Positions 23,433 to 25,000 of a DNA stretch of 25,000 bases are shown here, in pieces; position 1 is the first letter of the stretch; the number at the start of each line of letters is the position of its first letter. Made by a program: the position numbers and the translations under genes. This DNA is from Owenia fusiformis (Eukaryota > Annelida > Polychaeta > Sabellida > Oweniidae), in assembly GCA_903813345.2 (NCBI GenBank), contig CAIIXF020000195.1, forward strand, positions 1 to 25,000, given 5' to 3'. The notes under the pieces were generated by a model that had not been told where the DNA came from, ran no database searches, and saw only the letters and a list, made by a program, of their open reading frames with translations.

Positions 23433-24596
23433 TCAATCATATTTGACAAATAACAGTGCATTACTTATTGCTATGTTAGCAGCTTGGAAGTACATGCTTT
23501 GTTGTGTGTGCTTGACATCATCTTCCAAGGCTAGGCCATGACACACCTGTACAAGCTTGTAAATATGTTCATCTCGCTCCTCATCGACCGTGGCCTCGAT
23601 AAGCTTGTCCCAATCATCAGCTGTTGGTTTTAGTGTTGTATTGACATCAACAGTCAATGGTGCTCTCATTTGTGCTAGATATGTCGCCACAAAAGCACAC
23701 ATGAAAACCCTGATGGAATAGATGGCGTCATTGTAAGTCAGGGCTGGTAGGATTTGCAGCAAGCTCCATGCTCCAGTGACTCCATGGAGCAAGAAGAAGT
23801 CATTTTTGTTTTCGCTCTTTACGTACACTGTTATGGCGCAATCCAGGAGCCATCTCCCTAACCCGACTGCCTCCTGCGTGGTTTGGATGTTGGGATTGAA
23901 TGTCGGTGGGAGTGTTATCTTATCAATGTAGTCGAGTAAAGTGTCTGCAGCGACTGTAAACAGCGCAGCCACTCTGCGTTGAAAGTTGCTCGTGACTTTG
24001 TCTGTATACTTTGGTTTTGCAACTTCCGTCTTCATGAGCTCAAACAAGGTGTCGTCTTTAGCAACAATCCCTATAGCCTCTAATATGTCGTATGTAGGTG
24101 CGTCTCTTCTCAGTGTTCTTATTCTAGAGTCAGCAGCAATCAGGGGTACAAACGAATGATGCAGATATGCTAGCCCTTCACAAGTTAATTTTGTATTTTG
24201 GACAGCTACGGCGTAACCGGTATGAATCAGGCCATGGATCGCTGAACAAACCATACCTTTCGCAACCTTTGGAAATTCAGAATTCAAAAGTTCGGTTATT
24301 GTCCGCCCTTTTGCAAGATCCTCGAAATGCTTCAATATAGAATAATAAGATTTTCTCTCTCCTTTGAGTTCTTCGAACGAGTCATCTGCTAAGATATTGG
24401 TCGGTCCTGTGGTCGACTCCAGTTTGGCCTCATAAACTTTTATGAAACGCCTAAGTCTTGTTTCTGAAGCTCCCAATTTGGAAAGAGCAATCAATCCATG
24501 TGACATGTGGTTCGAGAAGAAACCATCGTACTCAATGAAGTATTTCAAAGTTGAAGTTTCATCTAAAATTGTCTTCAATACTTTAGTGGAACCCAT
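23433..24596 (-). CDS. Questin oxidase-like protein (DUF4243/AflY family), intronless
   Basis: The 387-aa protein reads through without introns. I recognise the family from its spaced motifs: GFFSNHMSHGLIALSKLGAS (25-44), SAIHGLIHTGYAV (118-130), EGLAYLHHSFVPL (140-152), FFLLHGVTGAWSLLQILPAL (267-286), then FMCAFVATYLAQ (298-309) and DEHIYKLVQVCHGL (342-355). The conserved His residues (30, 33, 121, 125, 271, 344) are all present. Fungal members include questin oxidase and AflY, cofactor-poor ring-cleaving (Baeyer-Villiger-like) enzymes of polyketide metabolism; bacterial members are mostly uncharacterised. The animal substrate is unknown. No signal peptide or clear membrane helix is seen, so it is probably cytosolic. 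The start codon has a strong context (A at -3, G at +4) and the length is typical of the shorter family members. The family is rare in animals as far as I know, which raises horizontal transfer as an origin. Confidence 0.88.
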   Translation of the reverse strand: MGSTKVLKTILDETSTLKYFIEYDGFFSNHMSHGLIALSKLGASETRLRRFIKVYEAKLESTTGPTNILADDSFEELKGERKSYYSILKHFEDLAKGRTITELLNSEFPKVAKGMVCSAIHGLIHTGYAVAVQNTKLTCEGLAYLHHSFVPLIAADSRIRTLRRDAPTYDILEAIGIVAKDDTLFELMKTEVAKPKYTDKVTSNFQRRVAALFTVAADTLLDYIDKITLPPTFNPNIQTTQEAVGLGRWLLDCAITVYVKSENKNDFFLLHGVTGAWSLLQILPALTYNDAIYSIRVFMCAFVATYLAQMRAPLTVDVNTTLKPTADDWDKLIEATVDEERDEHIYKLVQVCHGLALEDDVKHTQQSMYFQAANIAISNALLFVKYD

Positions 24597-24603
24597 CTTA
24601 AAT
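24597..24603 (-). promoter_or_regulatory. Putative splice acceptor just before the oxidase-like start codon
   Basis: On the - strand, ATATATTTGCAG ends at 24604, seven bases before the ATG. This is a fair acceptor with an AT/T-rich tract, so the coding sequence may sit in a second exon behind a non-coding first exon further right, possibly beyond the window. If not spliced, the promoter would lie in the AT-rich stretch to 24,760. Confidence 0.4.
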
Positions 24604-24607
24604 CTGC

Positions 24608-24755
24608 AAATATATCAAAGTATTATTGATTTCATGAGTCAATCCAATATACTGTAGTCAAAGACAATATACAAATTGTACACTACTGTAACAATCCACT
24701 ACTTTGTAATGGTAGCGTGTGTAGTGTGGATTGCTATCGAAGTATTGATATATTT
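24608..24755. repeat. Short inverted repeats upstream of the oxidase-like gene
   Basis: AAATATATCAA (24608-24618) has an exact inverse at 24745-24755. Inside, CAATCCACTAC (24692-24702) is inverse to 24721-24733 with a 2-base bulge. The two pairs do not share a centre, so this is not one clean foldback. It may be a degraded element or promoter structure. Confidence 0.35.
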
Positions 24756-24852
24756 CAAAGGTATTTTATGAGTAAATATATATTAAATTATGGTTTAAGT
24801 ACTCAATTAGTGTAATAAATGGGTGTTACTAATATTGTTTTACTGGAGGTGT
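24756..24852. other. AT-rich spacer before the tandem repeat
   Basis: Nothing recognisable. The last 20 bases (CTGGAGGTGT) resemble the end of the repeat unit, so the array may start slightly left of 24,853. Confidence 0.4.
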
Positions 24853-25000
24853 TAGCCACTTCTAGCAAGGTGCTTATGTGTATGCAATTGCCTGAATTAA
24901 AGTATCGAGTAATCTAGCCACTTCTAGCAAGGTACCTATGTGCATGGAACTGTATCACTTAAGGTATCTGGTGTTCTAGCCACTTCTAGCAAGGTGTATA
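24853..25000. repeat. 62-bp tandem repeat (minisatellite), cut by the window edge
   Basis: A perfectly conserved 19-bp core, TAGCCACTTCTAGCAAGGT, starts at 24853, 24915 and 24977, giving an exact period of 62 bp. The remaining 43 bases of the units are diverged, although a TATGTGNATG segment just after the core is kept. The third unit continues past the window. Strong core and weak spacer conservation suggests either unequal turnover or selection on the core. Confidence 0.9.

Overview
This window is animal nuclear DNA. It is AT-rich and mostly non-coding, with spliced exons, GT/AG introns, small transposon relics and minisatellite-like repeats. The main gene is a complete three-exon Otx (orthodenticle) homeobox gene on the + strand. 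Its IWSPASI motif, the CMDYKD...WPKFQVL tail and the intron positions (one just before the homeodomain, one inside it between Q and VWF) are typical of deuterostome Otx genes. Together with the lineage-unusual protein downstream, this suggests an invertebrate deuterostome, most likely an ambulacrarian such as a hemichordate. The species cannot be fixed from the sequence alone.

Layout. 1-12,960 is a long gene-free upstream flank with no convincing coding sequence. It holds a few compact clusters of transcription-factor-like motifs: a CRE fused to an E-box near 2.38 kb, an E2-box cluster near 7.8 kb, a motif-rich block near 10.0-10.3 kb, and a GC-richer block with an Otx-type site near 12.4 kb. 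12,970-13,395 is the likely Otx proximal promoter (two CCAAT boxes, a TATA box) and a 5' UTR without upstream ATGs. 13,396-18,844 holds the Otx coding exons (290 aa), with introns of 3.85 kb and 0.72 kb. The 3' UTR follows, with two RFX-type X-box motifs and an AATAAA signal at 19,097.

19.4-21.0 kb is non-coding. 21.0-23.25 kb is a zone of small mobile elements: a 197-bp inverted-repeat element containing a run of 23 G, a truncated relative of it, and a 710-bp element with about 70-bp terminal inverted repeats. 23,433-24,596 on the - strand is an uninterrupted 387-aa coding sequence for a questin oxidase-like (DUF4243/AflY family) protein, a family best known from fungi and bacteria. Its start lies just inside a plausible splice acceptor, so a non-coding leader exon may lie further right. 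The window ends in a 62-bp tandem repeat that runs past the edge.

The two genes are convergent (Otx +, oxidase -) and show no sign of working together. Otx is a developmental transcription factor; the other looks like a metabolic enzyme. The most distinctive observations are the oxidase-like gene as a candidate ancient horizontal transfer beside a core developmental gene, and the paired X-boxes in the Otx 3' UTR.
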